Below, in pieces: positions 36,668-45,381 of a stretch of DNA of 64,000 nucleotides. Origin of the DNA: Cytobacillus horneckiae (lineage in GTDB: Bacteria; Bacillota; Bacilli; Bacillales; Cytobacillaceae). Each line of letters begins with the position of its first letter. Positions within the stretch are counted from its first letter, which is position 1. A program made the position numbers and the translations under genes. The stretch is taken from the NCBI RefSeq assembly GCF_002835735.1, contig NZ_PISD01000013.1:1-64000 (forward strand). Direction: 5' to 3'. A model generated the notes under the pieces. The model saw nothing but the letters and a program-made list of their open reading frames with translations, was not told the origin of the DNA and ran no database searches.

Positions 36668-36797
36668 TATATTTCCTCCTCTTATAATATAATTATATTA
36701 TAATGAATTTTCTGAAAAAATAAACCATTTTTTGGTCAAAAAAATAAAATTTGGTAATTAATCAATTTTTTAACTCGTTTTAAAAAGTTTCTTTATA

Positions 36798-37181
36798 TTA
36801 ATCTCTTTTCTCTATTTGGATTAATTTAATTTCAGCTGGGTATGATTCTAATACTTCTTCATACCAAATCGCCACCTTATCACCATTTTTTATTCCTTTT
36901 CCAAGAAACTTCATTCCACTATCATTAATTTTTGATACTTCCTCAAACTTTCTTGAAAACATGATATCTTCATGTGAAAAGCCTTCTAAATCTGAAGGCT
37001 TGATATTTTCTCCTTTTATAAAATATGTGGTTCCTTGATAAAAGACAATATGGCCAATATCGGTTGGTTGTCTTCCTTTTATAGAAATATTGCTACTAAT
37101 TTCACTAAAAATCCAAATTCCAATAAGGAAAAATAGTAAAATTCCAAGATTTAAAATTGGTTTTGGGATTTTTTTTTTCAT
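36798..37181 (-). CDS. DUF3221-like single-pass membrane protein
   Basis: The 127-residue protein has an N-terminal membrane anchor (ILNLGILLFFLIGIWIF) and an outside domain. Its last strands read KNGDKVAIWYEEVLESYPAE, then IKLIQIEK, which resembles the end of DUF3221 proteins (GDKV.VW...ILESYPAQ). Function is unknown. It lies upstream of the protease gene on the same strand, 130 bases apart, within the inverted-repeat bracket, and may be co-transported with it. Confidence 0.65.
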   Translation of the reverse strand: MKKKIPKPILNLGILLFFLIGIWIFSEISSNISIKGRQPTDIGHIVFYQGTTYFIKGENIKPSDLEGFSHEDIMFSRKFEEVSKINDSGMKFLGKGIKNGDKVAIWYEEVLESYPAEIKLIQIEKRD

Positions 37182-37299
37182 TGATTACACCTCCAAATAA
37201 AATTCATTATATTTTTGTGTTCGACAGATTCTATAGTAGCTCCTATAGTCATCATTTTTAAATCTTGCTTGAAAAGAAAACCTCACAGATCCTTTTATA

Positions 37300-37357
37300 T
37301 GCTTGCCGTACAAAGTTTCCGAAATGTTAGCGAGGTCCCATACCCATCAAGCTGAGG
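37300..37357 (+). repeat. IS-end repeat, right copy at the IS4 transposase
   Basis: TGCTTGCCGTACAAAGTTTC, then CGAAATGTTAGCGAGGTCCC and ATACCCATCAAGCTGAGG. The last block resembles IS231/IS4-type terminal repeats (CCCATCAA...). It stands about 50 bases before the transposase relic. Confidence 0.78.
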
Positions 37358-37404
37358 TAAATCACTATACCTAAAACAAAAAAAGTATTTCTTTCTATAA
37401 TATG

Positions 37405-38774
37405 ATGGAAAGGATGGTGGCCAAAAAAGTGGGTTTTGTGCAAAGGACGAGTAAGTATCAAGCCAAAGATTTAATCGCTTTATGCGTGGGGTTAAGTCAA
37501 AAAGCAGGGAGTCCTTCTTTGACTCAGTTATGCAGTGTCTAGAATCTTCAACGGGAGTCTTGATTAGCCCTGAAGGACTTAATCAACGTTTCAACCCTTC
37601 GGCTGTCAGGCTTCTACAACAGGTTTTAACTTCCTTGCTTTCTCAAAAGCTAATTACCTCACAGGTTCTTTCTCATCGTTATACCTCTCAGTTTCGACGT
37701 ATACGAATCTTGGATTCTACTACCTTTCAACTCCCAGATGTATTTGCCTTCACCTATCAAGGATTTGGAGGCAGTAGCCATACGGTCGGCGTAAAGATTC
37801 AATTAGAATATGACCTTCTCAGTGATCAATTCCTGTATATTCACTCAGGACCTGGTAAGCAAAATGATAAAACCTACGGTTCTACTTGCTTACAAACGGT
37901 GCAAACAAGTGATTGATGTATACGTTGTTTAGGATACTTTGACTTGAAAGATCTCCATCAAATGAATGAGGAAGGGGCTTATTATATCTCTCGGTTAAAA
38001 TTAAACACTCGAATTTATCTGAGAAATCCTAATCCTGAGTACCAGAAAAATGGTAAGGTCAAAAAGAAATCCGAGTATATTCAATTGGATATGGAAGAGA
38101 TAATGAATCAATTAAAACCTGGACAAACCTATGAGATTTCTGATGTTTATATCAGCCAGCATCAAAAGTTACCTACTAGAGTCATTTTTCATCGACTTAC
38201 AGAAGAACAAACTCGAAAACGGCGAGAAAGCCAAGCGTTAAAGGAAAAGAAGAAAGGTATTGTCATGAAAGAAAGGAGTAAACGCTTGAGTGCGATGAAT
38301 GTATATATAACCAATGCACCATCTGATGATGTTCCAATGGAATACGTTCATAACCTTTACTCTTTATGTTGGCAAATCGAGTTACTCTTTAAAACATGGA
38401 AGTCCTTCTTTGAAATTGATCACTGTAAAGAGATCAAAAAGGAGCGCTTAGAATGTCATCTCTATGGTCAACTAATTGCCATCCTTCTTTGTTCTTCCAC
38501 CATGTTTCAAATGCGGCAGCTACTCCTCAACAAGAAAAAAAGGGAAATCAGCGAATATAGAGCCATTTATATCATCAAAGATTATTTTTTATTACTGTTT
38601 CAAGCTATAAACAAAAGCACCCAAGAGCTATCAAAGGTTCTGTTTCGCCTGTTTGACCTCCTACAGAAAAACGGGCGAAAGTCTCACCGATACGAGAAAA
38701 AACAGTCTTTGATAAATTATTGGGTGTTGTCTATCAGTATACCATGTGCCAAAAGAAAGCAGCGTAATTTTTAA
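37405..38774 (+). pseudogene. IS4-family transposase, multiply broken
   Basis: Three frames must be joined: KKVGFVQRTSKYQAKDLIAL then CVGLSQKAGSPSLTQL up to about 37538; GVLISPEGLNQRFNPSAVRL through RILDSTTFQLPD (first DDE aspartate) to 37916; and [20 protein letters not shown] onward to 38774. The third part has the Y-(2)-R-(3)-E-(6)-K region as [15 protein letters not shown], so the conserved arginine is cysteine. Around 37916 a stop falls in the block that carries the second aspartate. The N terminus is also shortened. It cannot be an active transposase. Confidence 0.88.
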
Positions 38775-39032
38775 AAAATAGCCTGTCCTGGCTTATTTGG
38801 CATGCCTTTTTTCAGTCTTTGCTTATTTTTAATATTCACCCAAAGTGCTCTTTTCTTGAATAAGCTAATCTTATTTTGCATATTGGTACCGGTCTACGCA
38901 ATAAAACATTGTGGTATTATACCCAAAATAGAAATGGAGAGTTTATAGGTCAATTGCAATTATTTAATGGTTGTCTTCTGAAAATGTGATTTGAATCCAA
39001 TGAATGTATAAAGCAAAAACGAACTAGATTTG

Positions 39033-39629
39033 TTACTGTTTTGCTTCATTCTTTAGCCCTTCCAATAGCTTCGTTATTGTAGCAATTGCGTCTTCTAAGG
39101 CGTTTTTATCATCTGGATTACCTGCTATCCAAAGGGCTGCTTCATTCATTGCTCCTGACAGACAATGGGTCATAGCATCCACAGATAATGGTTTTAAATA
39201 TCCTTGATTTTTCATATCTTGTAATTGCTCTCGTAAATGTCTCATTGAGTTTTGTTCATCAATTAATCTAAAGACATCCCAGCCTAAGACTGCAGGACCG
39301 TCAATTAAAAGGATTTTCAGGTTCTGTTCTTCAACTACAGCTGATAAAAAGGCCTGGCAGCCAAGTAGTAATTGCTGCCATGAATCTTCACTTTTTAAAG
39401 CCTCTTTTTCAACCCGTTCTCCAACCTCTTTTTGTACGAGGTCAAAAATGTGTAAAAATAGTCCCTTTTTATGTTTAAAATGATGATAGAGAGCACCTCT
39501 GGTCATATTTGTCTCTGTAACGATATCTTCTAAAGCTGTGTTAGCATATCCTTTTTCTGTAAAATGTTTTCTTGCAGTTATAAGTAACTTTTGAACAGTT
39601 GCATCGGTTTCCATTTTATTTTTTCTCAT
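39033..39629 (-). CDS. TetR-family transcriptional regulator
   Basis: This 198-residue TetR regulator has the DNA-binding domain ARKHFTEKGYANTALEDIVT then ETNMTRGALYHHFKHKKGLF, and an all-helical ligand domain. It is encoded 59 bases after the VOC gene on the same strand and probably co-transcribed with it. A TetR-type palindrome lies in front of the VOC gene, so the two genes likely form a self-repressed operon. The inducer is unknown. The start at 39629 is the first ATG; an internal ATG (METDATVQ) at 39614 is an alternative. Confidence 0.9.
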   Translation of the reverse strand: MRKNKMETDATVQKLLITARKHFTEKGYANTALEDIVTETNMTRGALYHHFKHKKGLFLHIFDLVQKEVGERVEKEALKSEDSWQQLLLGCQAFLSAVVEEQNLKILLIDGPAVLGWDVFRLIDEQNSMRHLREQLQDMKNQGYLKPLSVDAMTHCLSGAMNEAALWIAGNPDDKNALEDAIATITKLLEGLKNEAKQ

Positions 39630-39688
39630 AAAATTATGCCTTCCTAAATTGTGAGCTATTTTTATACTTGCTGTGTTGGAATCAGAGA

Positions 39689-40129
39689 TTATTTTTCAGA
39701 CCATATTTTCTCATTAAATTGAGAACGATAAGTCTCATCAGGTGGTATGATTTGAATTACATCGATTAAAATCCCATTTGGGTCACTTGTGATGAAATGT
39801 CTTTGACCAAAATCTTCATCTTTCATATCCTGGATGATGGGCAATTTTTCACTATGAATTAATCTTTTATACTCGTCATCGACATGATCAACCTCAAAAT
39901 TGAGAATCAATCCCTGTACTACTTTACGATAATTTGAAGGAATCGTTTCATGGGTACTGTCAATGATTGCTAATTCGTAAGGAACAGTATTTTCCTTCAT
40001 TTTTAAACTCACATACCAATCTGATTTGAAAATAGGCTTAAATCCAAAATTCATTTCATAAAAATTAGCGGTTTTTTCTAACTTTTCAGTTAAAATAACT
40101 GGATAAAAACCATTAACCAACACGACCAT
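39689..40129 (-). CDS. VOC-family (glyoxalase/dioxygenase-like) protein
   Basis: The 146-residue protein has the vicinal oxygen chelate fold with two beta-alpha-beta3 units: [20 protein letters not shown] then FGFKPIF, and later [18 protein letters not shown]. Members bind a divalent metal and act as glyoxalases, dioxygenases or drug-binding resistance proteins. The usual metal-ligand positions are not all clear here, so a binding role is possible. GGAGATGGTC stands just before the ATG. It is first in a VOC-tetR operon. Confidence 0.82.
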   Translation of the reverse strand: MVVLVNGFYPVILTEKLEKTANFYEMNFGFKPIFKSDWYVSLKMKENTVPYELAIIDSTHETIPSNYRKVVQGLILNFEVDHVDDEYKRLIHSEKLPIIQDMKDEDFGQRHFITSDPNGILIDVIQIIPPDETYRSQFNEKIWSEK

Positions 40130-40156
40130 CTCCTTATTTTAGTTTGGTTAATTTTA

Positions 40157-40177
40157 ACATACATACAGTATGTATGT
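40157..40177. promoter_or_regulatory. TetR-type operator before the VOC gene
   Basis: ACATACATA, CAG, TATGTATGT: 9-bp perfect arms, 28 bases upstream of the VOC ATG. It resembles AcrR/TetR operators of the TACATAC...GTATGTA kind. Confidence 0.8.
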
Positions 40178-40401
40178 AAATAATTACTTATCTAAAAATA
40201 TTTAGGGACATAAACGCCAAACTCATATAGTTAATGGGTTTGAAGTGTGTATTGGAACCTTTCAAAATGCAGAGTGAAGGTTAAAATTGTGAGGGAGGAC
40301 GTGAATTACGTTAAAAAGGTTTGAAGACGATGTAAAACATTGTAGTCTTAAATATTTCTCAAATAGTTCTAATATTATATAATGATCATTTTGTGTCTGC
40401 G

Positions 40402-40480
40402 CTATAGGGGCATGATAATTAATCGGTTGCTGCGGCAACCTTATTTTATTGGACGAACGGGGCAGGTTAGCTGAAGAAGG
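40402..40480 (+). repeat. interspersed repeat with GGTTGC/GCAACC inner stem
   Basis: CTATAGGGGCATGATAATTA, then ATCGGTTGCTGCGGCAACC, TTATTTTATTGGACG, then AACGGGGCAGGTTAGCTGAA and GAAGG. It lies between divergent genes and is in plus orientation. The rest of 40178-40644 holds no gene. Confidence 0.78.
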
Positions 40481-40644
40481 GATTTTTTAAACATATGTGG
40501 AAGTAATTGTAGGAAACACAAGAGAACTAAGAAAGTAAGTTTATCTATCATATTTCATCAAACATTAAAAAGGGTAATCTTTATATGTATATATGTTTAA
40601 CTTAAAAAATGCGTCGATAACTAAAGTTTTAAGGAGGCTTTATT

Positions 40645-41121
40645 ATGACAAATGTGTCTAGTGACAATAGAACAGATACAGCTTCGAGAGTCATTATGGC
40701 AGAACCACAAACGATCTATCAGGCATTCCTAAATCCAAAATCATTAGTTTCATGGCTCCCGCCTAAAGGTATGTCAGGTCATATTGACAACTTTGACCCT
40801 CGTGAAGGTGGAACTTACAAAATGACCCTTACTTATGAAGAAGACCAACAATCATCTGGAAAAACTTCGGAAAATACTGACGTATATCAGGGGAAGTTTT
40901 TAGAGTTAGTTCCTGACAAACGGATTGTTCAATTAGTAATCTTTGATTCTGAATCCCCAGAGTTCACAGGTGAAATGAAACAGAAATGGTTATTTGAATC
41001 CCTTGCTGAAGGCACAAGAATCACGATTGTTTGTGAAAATGTTCCTAAAGGAATACGCAAGGAAGATCATGATATCGGTTTAAAATCAACACTGGAGAAT
41101 CTAGCTATCTTTGTTGAATAA
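40645..41121 (+). CDS. SRPBCC/AHSA1-family protein
   Basis: The 158-residue protein has the START-like fold of the AHSA1/CalC group: ASRVIMAEPQTIYQAFLNPK then SLVSWLPPKGMSGHIDNFDP, REGGTYKMTLTYEE and the closing LKSTLENLAIFVE. The W.PP.GM and F..REGG motifs are classic for this group. Its ligand is unknown. AAGGAGGC precedes the ATG. A 23-residue frame follows 34 bases later and may be what remains of a second gene. Confidence 0.87.
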   Translation: MTNVSSDNRTDTASRVIMAEPQTIYQAFLNPKSLVSWLPPKGMSGHIDNFDPREGGTYKMTLTYEEDQQSSGKTSENTDVYQGKFLELVPDKRIVQLVIFDSESPEFTGEMKQKWLFESLAEGTRITIVCENVPKGIRKEDHDIGLKSTLENLAIFVE

Positions 41122-41155
41122 TTAGTAGCTAGCCAGAGTTCAAAAAGGAGAGTCC

Positions 41156-41227
41156 ATGTCTGTATTCAATCCAGATGAAGTCCTGTACCCAGTAGCTAAT
41201 ATTAAGGATTTTGAAATTGAAAAATAA
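41156..41227 (+). pseudogene. short 5' fragment after the SRPBCC gene
   Basis: ATG at 41156 with AAAGGAGAG upstream opens a 23-residue frame (MSVFNPDEVLYPVANIKDFE, then IEK) that runs straight into a terminator. The ribosome-binding site is very good, so a longer gene probably stood here. Confidence 0.45.
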
Positions 41228-41231
41228 CTCT

Positions 41232-41264
41232 AAAGAAGCTAACTAAATTGAGTTAGCTTCTTTA
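41232..41264 (+). terminator. terminator after the SRPBCC unit
   Basis: AAAGAAGCTAAC pairs with GTTAGCTTCTTT (12 bp, perfect). A second hairpin of the interspersed family follows at once. Confidence 0.88.
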
Positions 41265-41325
41265 AGGAACAGGGGCTTCCCTCAAATAAGGAAGCTCTTT
41301 TCTTACGGGAACAAAGGTGCAAGTT
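41265..41325 (+). repeat. interspersed repeat, copy after the SRPBCC unit
   Basis: GGAACAGGGGCTTCCCTCA, then AATAAGGAAGCTCTTTTC, then TTACGGGAACAAAGGTGCAA and GTTACTA. Plus orientation. Confidence 0.65.
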
Positions 41326-41472
41326 ACTACAACCAGAGTGCTTTATAAATGAACGTTTTACTATAAATATAAATTTTTGTTTAAATAATAATTAACGGAA
41401 ATTTGGAAAGACCCCATTATGAATCTTTTTTCAAAATGGAGTCTTTAGGTCTTAAAGTAAACTATTTTAAAG

Positions 41473-41943
41473 CTACTCTGGTTTATTTGCTTCTTCTATT
41501 GAGCGTTTATTTCCTTTAAATATAAAGTATAGAGCAATTAACATAAATAATAGAGCAAACCATCGTTTAGTATCAAGTGGGATAATTAAACTATTAAACC
41601 ATCCAAAGTGATCAATTACAACACTAATGACTAATTGTCCAATTATAACCGTAATACTAGTAGCAATGACACCAATTTTTGTAACAGCAAAAACATTAAA
41701 GAGTAAAAACAGCACTCCTAAAAAAACAGCACTCAGCTGCCAAAGAGGTGCATCAAATATAGCAAATATATCTCCTTGACCAAAGAATAATATAATTAGT
41801 GCTAAAAACATACTGCCTGTTATAAATGTTAAAAATGTAGTTTCAATTGTACCTGCTTTACGGCTGAATGATCCATTAATTGCTGATTGAGCACTTAATG
41901 TTATACCACCAATTAAAGTAAACAAAATCATTATAATTCCCAT
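41473..41943 (-). CDS. DMT-superfamily YdcZ (DUF606) membrane protein
   Basis: The 156-residue membrane protein has five helices of the DUF606/YdcZ type: MILFTLIGGITLSAQSAING at the start and ASITVIIGQLVISVVIDHFG in the last third. Members are half-length drug/metabolite transporters that work as pairs. A second family member is encoded 14 bases upstream, and an ArsR regulator is upstream of that. AGGAGAGG precedes the ATG. The substrate is unknown. Confidence 0.88.
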   Translation of the reverse strand: MGIIMILFTLIGGITLSAQSAINGSFSRKAGTIETTFLTFITGSMFLALIILFFGQGDIFAIFDAPLWQLSAVFLGVLFLLFNVFAVTKIGVIATSITVIIGQLVISVVIDHFGWFNSLIIPLDTKRWFALLFMLIALYFIFKGNKRSIEEANKPE

Positions 41944-41957
41944 AATATAGACCTCTC

Positions 41958-42386
41958 CTAATTAACCAATATGAGTGCTATCATCATTGAAATGACAGCT
42001 AAAACTTTTTCTCTATTCATTTTGACTTTATTTGTTCCTAACCATCCAAAATGCTCAATTACCATACTCATTATTAGTTGGCCAATAATTACAGCAACCA
42101 TAGTTATCCCCACTCCAACAAATGGAATGCTGATTACTATCGCTGTTAAATAAACAACACCTAAAACTCCTCCTAGTAGTGACCATTTAGGTGCTTTAAC
42201 TACATATGATAAATTACCTCTGCCAAAAAATAACCATAATAGGCCAAGAATAATTGCTCCTACAATAAAATTGTAAAAACTAGTCTCTAATTTTCCGATA
42301 TTTTTACCTAATTCACCGTAAATAGCTCCTTCAAAACTAAGAGCCATTCCAGCTAATAAAGCAAAAATATATGCAATAAACCGCAT
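41958..42386 (-). CDS. DMT-superfamily YdcZ (DUF606) membrane protein
   Basis: The 142-residue partner of the previous gene has the same layout: YIFALLAGMALSFEGAIYGE at the start and ITMVAVIIGQLIMSMVIEHF then GW near the end. The two proteins are clearly paralogous and should form a heterodimeric transporter. AGGGGGATT precedes the ATG. It is the middle gene of an ArsR-YdcZ-YdcZ operon. Confidence 0.88.
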   Translation of the reverse strand: MRFIAYIFALLAGMALSFEGAIYGELGKNIGKLETSFYNFIVGAIILGLLWLFFGRGNLSYVVKAPKWSLLGGVLGVVYLTAIVISIPFVGVGITMVAVIIGQLIMSMVIEHFGWLGTNKVKMNREKVLAVISMMIALILVN

Positions 42387-42458
42387 TATTAAATCCCCCT
42401 ATTTAGATATCTAGAATTATCGATATAAATATTAAAAAATAACGAAAATCATAAGAAC

Positions 42459-42773
42459 TTAGATTTTCGTACTAAAATATTCAGCAAACTGACTAATAGC
42501 TTCCTCATTTCTTCTATAATAAGTCCATTGACCATAACGAACAGATTCCAGTAATCCTGCTTTCTGCATCATATTTAAGTAGTGAGACACCGTAGATTGA
42601 GAAGCTTTAGCCTTTTCTTGTATATCTCCAACACATACTCCACCTTTGTAACTAACCTCCTTAGGTAGGTGAGCTCCTTGTTTAGGAAAGTGCTTTTCTG
42701 GATCTTTTAACCACTGTAAGATGTTCAGCCTAGTTTCGTTAGAAAGAGCTTTAAATATATCGATAGGTTCCAT
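42459..42773 (-). CDS. ArsR-family transcriptional regulator
   Basis: The 104-residue ArsR/SmtB-fold repressor has the order IFKALSNETRLNILQWLKDP, then CVGDIQEKAKASQSTVSHYL and WTYYRRNEEAI. The ELCVCDL metal box of ArsB-type regulators is replaced by GGVCVGDI with a single cysteine, so metal sensing is not assured. The gene starts on its promoter without any ribosome-binding site, which points to a leaderless mRNA. It is first of three genes; the two transporter genes are its likely targets. Confidence 0.9.
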   Translation of the reverse strand: MEPIDIFKALSNETRLNILQWLKDPEKHFPKQGAHLPKEVSYKGGVCVGDIQEKAKASQSTVSHYLNMMQKAGLLESVRYGQWTYYRRNEEAISQFAEYFSTKI

Positions 42774-42779
42774 AAAGCC

Positions 42780-42807
42780 ATTATATCGACATTTCTATAT
42801 ATGTCAA
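42780..42807 (-). promoter_or_regulatory. consensus sigma-A promoter of the ArsR-YdcZ operon
   Basis: On the minus strand: TTGACA (42807-42802), 16 bases, TATAAT (42785-42780), then six bases to the ATG. The spacer carries the inverted repeat GACAT...ATGTC, a likely ArsR operator that would block RNA polymerase directly. Confidence 0.85.
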
Positions 42808-42899
42808 ATCGAAGAAGTGCTTCATTTCGAAAAGTATTTAAGAAGATAGCAATAAAATGAAGGGTGAGGAATTAATTTTACATAACTTAAGATAATCAG

Positions 42900-42992
42900 G
42901 TTTGTGAACAAAAACACTTAAACTAACGGGGCAATACTTGATTAATGGTATTGTTCATTTCTTATGTCACATAAGGGGCAGGTTAGTTGAAT
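42900..42992 (+). repeat. interspersed repeat, fullest copy
   Basis: TTTGTGAACAAAAACACTTA, AACTAACGGGGCAATAC, TTGATTAATGGTATTGTTC, ATTTCTTATGTCACATAAG, GGGCAGGTTAGTTGAATAAG. The left arm CTTAAACTAAC and right arm GTTAGTTGAATAAG are inverted. CAATAC/GTATTG is the inner stem. Plus orientation. Confidence 0.88.
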
Positions 42993-43087
42993 AAGAATAT
43001 AGATTTCAACTGAGAAGATTATAAAGGTAGAGGAAATATATGTTAATATATAAATAATTAGATTTGTCTAAGATTAGGAGAAAATTA

Positions 43088-43581
43088 ATGAATAAGAAAC
43101 TCACACTGCTCTTATTATTTATATTTTTAACTTTAGTCGGTTGTAGTAATGATAATCATGAAATGACAATAGTCCGTTTTATGAGGGTAAGAACTTGAAT
43201 ATCGGTGTCGTTGGTGAGGCTCCTAAGATAAGAGAAGAAAACATTATTTTTGAAATTATTGACTTAAATGATTTAAATGAAGTTAATCTATCTTAAAAAT
43301 ACAACGCAGTATTTATTATGAAAACTTACAAAAATTCGGTTATTCCTTTTTTCTTTATTGAGTCAAAAAAATCTTACATACCTTTCGTCGATAAAGAGAC
43401 AGAATATGAGGATTTCCCTGATACAAAATCAGGAGATTATGCTGCTGGATATTACCAAAATGGTGAGGACGAAACATATTGGGGATACGGACTCTATAAT
43501 AATACCGCTAATGAAATAAACATTTTTGATGTTTATTCAAGGATTTTTAGGACTATTGAAATCTTTAGTAATGAAAAATAA
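43088..43581 (+). pseudogene. small lipoprotein gene, frameshift and stop
   Basis: ATG at 43088 (TTAGGAG upstream) opens a lipoprotein signal LLLLFIFLTLVGCSN. A frame change after about 25 residues restores DNSPFYEGKNLNIGVVGEAP then KIREENIIFEIIDLNDLNEV, followed by one stop at 43294-43296. It then continues as KYNAVFIMKTYKNSVIPFFF, through YVNG-like strands to FRTIEIFSNEK at 43581. No family is recognised. The whole product would be a secreted lipoprotein of about 163 residues. Two lesions make it a relic. Confidence 0.72.
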
Positions 43582-43642
43582 ACTTCTAAGAAAGTAATGG
43601 TAATCAAGTATTTCATACATAATAGTGGTTTAAATCAAAATA

Positions 43643-43710
43643 GAGGCGATTCTTTATTAAGAAGAACCGTCTTTTATTATGTACAAAAGGTGGCAGGTTA
43701 GTTAAAGAAA
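43643..43710 (+). repeat. interspersed repeat with GAGGCGATTC/GAACCGTC stem
   Basis: GAGGCGATTCTTTATTAAG, then AAGAACCGTCTTTTA, then TTATGTACAAAAGGTGGCAG and GTTAGTTAAAGAAA. Plus orientation, after the lipoprotein relic. Confidence 0.75.
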
Positions 43711-43763
43711 TAAGATGTATTGTGGTAAAATTAGTTAATTATGTAAATTGGGAGGTTGAATAA

Positions 43764-43943
43764 ATGAGTAATTGGTTATACGTTCTTTATGCTGTAATTT
43801 TAGGAATAGTCTCTTGGTATACTGGGGAGATAGTAACCTTTGTTATGTTGGGGGCAATTCTTATTGCTTTGAATAATATAAATTCAACTCTTAAAAAGAT
43901 GTATCTTCAAAATAATGAGAGAAGTAATAACGAACATAAATAG
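43764..43943 (+). CDS. 59-residue membrane protein
   Basis: ATG at 43764 with GGGAGGTTG upstream opens a 59-residue frame: two hydrophobic segments (WLYVLYAVILGIVSWYTG and IVTFVMLGAILIALNNI) and a polar tail rich in Asn. No family is recognised. The ribosome-binding site, the membrane topology and the terminator-type repeat after it make a real small gene likely. Such two-helix proteins occur as toxins or as small subunits of transporters. Confidence 0.65.
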   Translation: MSNWLYVLYAVILGIVSWYTGEIVTFVMLGAILIALNNINSTLKKMYLQNNERSNNEHK

Positions 43944-43970
43944 ATGTGAAAATAATTTTAAAACCTACTA

Positions 43971-44083
43971 ATTTTGTGAAAGATTACACTTAAATTATTA
44001 CACTTAAACAATCGGGTTATTAATCTAAGAAGAATTAATACCCTTTTTGGCTATGGCATTAACGGAGCAGTATAGTTGAAGAG
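43971..44083 (+). repeat. interspersed repeat, copy before the HAD gene
   Basis: TTTTGTGAAAGATTACACTT, then ACACTTAAACAATCGGGTTA, TTAATCTAAGAAGAATTAA then TACCCTTTTTGG, then AACGGAGCAGTATAGTTGAA and GAGG. Plus orientation; the inner stem is GGGTTATTAAT with ATTAATACCC. Confidence 0.8.
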
Positions 44084-44144
44084 GGAGTCTGGAATAGCGA
44101 AAGAGAAGAATAGAAGAACCTTTATCGGGGAGTGTGGGTTCAGA

Positions 44145-44828
44145 ATGATTAAAGCTGTTATATTCGATTTAGACGGAACTTTGTTAAATAGAGATGAATC
44201 AGTAAAAATGTTTATACAAAATCAATTCGACAGACTTGATAAATTGGTGGGTCATATACCAAAAGAGAAATACGTGAGAAGGTTTATAGAATTAGATAAT
44301 CGTGGTTATGTTTGGAAAGATAAAGTGTATCAACAACTAGTCAATGAATTTGAGATTACTGATATAACTTGGGAGGAATTACTTCAAGATTACTTAAGTC
44401 AATTTAAGAAGAATTGCATCTCTTTCCCAAATCTCAATAGTATGTTAGAAGAATTGCGGACCAACAACCTTGTTTTAGGGTTGATTACCAATGGTAAAGG
44501 GCAATTTCAGATGGATAACATAAAGGCTATGGGCATTGAAAAGTTTTTTGAAATTATTCTAGTGTCTGAATGGGAAGGTATAAAGAAACCTGATCCTCAA
44601 ATATTTAAGCGAGCATTGGACCAACTTAATGTTTCACCTAATGAATGTATATTTGTTGGCGACCATCCAGACAATGATGTAAAAGCTGCACGAAATGTAG
44701 GAATGAAAGGGATTTGGAAAAGGGATTTTCAATCGAACAATGTCGAAGCAGACTTTATTGTTGATGATTTGGGGGAATTACCTTTAATCATTGAAAATTT
44801 AAGACAACAAATTATTGAGACTTGTTAA
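44145..44828 (+). CDS. HAD-superfamily hydrolase
   Basis: This 227-residue HAD phosphatase has all four motifs: I IFDLDGTLL, II LITNGKG, III KKPDPQIF and IV FVGDHPDNDV. The cap is helical, so it belongs to subfamily IA with phosphoglycolate phosphatase and YjjG-type enzymes. It should hydrolyse a small phosphorylated metabolite in the cytoplasm. The ATG at 44145 starts the domain and has GGGGAGTG upstream; the longer frame begins inside the repeat. It stands alone between two copies of the repeat. Confidence 0.92.
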   Translation: MIKAVIFDLDGTLLNRDESVKMFIQNQFDRLDKLVGHIPKEKYVRRFIELDNRGYVWKDKVYQQLVNEFEITDITWEELLQDYLSQFKKNCISFPNLNSMLEELRTNNLVLGLITNGKGQFQMDNIKAMGIEKFFEIILVSEWEGIKKPDPQIFKRALDQLNVSPNECIFVGDHPDNDVKAARNVGMKGIWKRDFQSNNVEADFIVDDLGELPLIIENLRQQIIETC

Positions 44829-44829
44829 A

Positions 44830-44868
44830 TTTTCTTATTGTGCAAAAGGGCAGGTTAGTTGAAGAAGG
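44830..44868 (+). repeat. interspersed repeat, tail only
   Basis: TTTTCTTATTGTGCAAAAGG then GCAGGTTAGTTGAAGAAGG follows the HAD stop directly, without an inner hairpin. Plus orientation. Confidence 0.7.
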
Positions 44869-45149
44869 ATGATTCTTAGTAATTATGAATTGTATGGCTT
44901 ATATGTTCGTATTGTAGTCCTGGTGGTAGACTCAAATTATCGTAATAAAGGGATAGGTAAACAGCTATTAGAAGAAGCAGAAAGTTGGGCAAAGGAAATT
45001 GGAGCAACAGGAATAGACTGAATTGTGGAAACCGACCAGAGAGAATTAGTGCTCATAAGTTTCGTGAAAATAATGTCTATTTAGAAAAAAAGCATTGGTT
45101 TTGCAAAAAAAGTTATCTAGATTGTACAATGATAATCAAAATTAAATAA
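44869..45149 (+). pseudogene. GNAT acetyltransferase fragment with frameshift
   Basis: The frame from 44869 reads LYVRIVVLVVDSNYRNKGIG then KQLLEEAESWAKEIGATGID and stops. RNKGIGKQLL is the GNAT acetyl-CoA loop (R/Q-x-x-G-x-G/A). One base over, the protein goes on LNCGNRPERISAHKFRENNV then YLEKKHWFCKKSYLD to 45149. The first strands of the domain are replaced by the repeat. Both ends are therefore damaged. Confidence 0.82.
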
Positions 45150-45180
45150 AATATTTCTAATGATTTTATTTTTCTTTAAT

Positions 45181-45248
45181 GAACGTGGGCTTTCCTTTAA
45201 TAAGGAAGCTCTTTTCTTAGGTCTCAATCGGGGCAGTTTAATTAAAGA
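45181..45248 (+). repeat. interspersed repeat after the GNAT relic
   Basis: GAACGTGGGCTTTCCTTTA, then ATAAGGAAGCTCTTTTC, then TTAGGTCTCAATCGGGGCAG and TTTAATTAAAG. Plus orientation. A mini copy (TTCAACAATGGGGCCATTTA then ATTGAATAAG) follows at 45267-45296. Confidence 0.75.
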
Positions 45249-45303
45249 TAGATGTTTAGCTTGTGTTCAACAATGGGGCCATTTAATTGAATAAGACTAT
45301 ACG

Positions 45304-45342
45304 AAAAGTCGCTTTCCCTTACGAAAGGAAAGCGGCTTTTTA
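45304..45342. terminator. terminator upstream of the PadR operon
   Basis: AAGTCGCTTTCC pairs with GGAAAGCGGCTT, followed by TTTAG. It insulates the PadR promoter. Confidence 0.82.
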
Positions 45343-45381
45343 GATTGATTTTTCCCTATTTTGAAAATGTTGTTGACTATT

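Noticed and set aside
40402-45300. A true integron cassette array
   Set aside because: The repeat arms resemble attC cores only with a mismatch each, genes face both ways, many carry their own promoters and terminators, and no integron integrase is in the window. Kept only as a hypothesis in the repeat finding.
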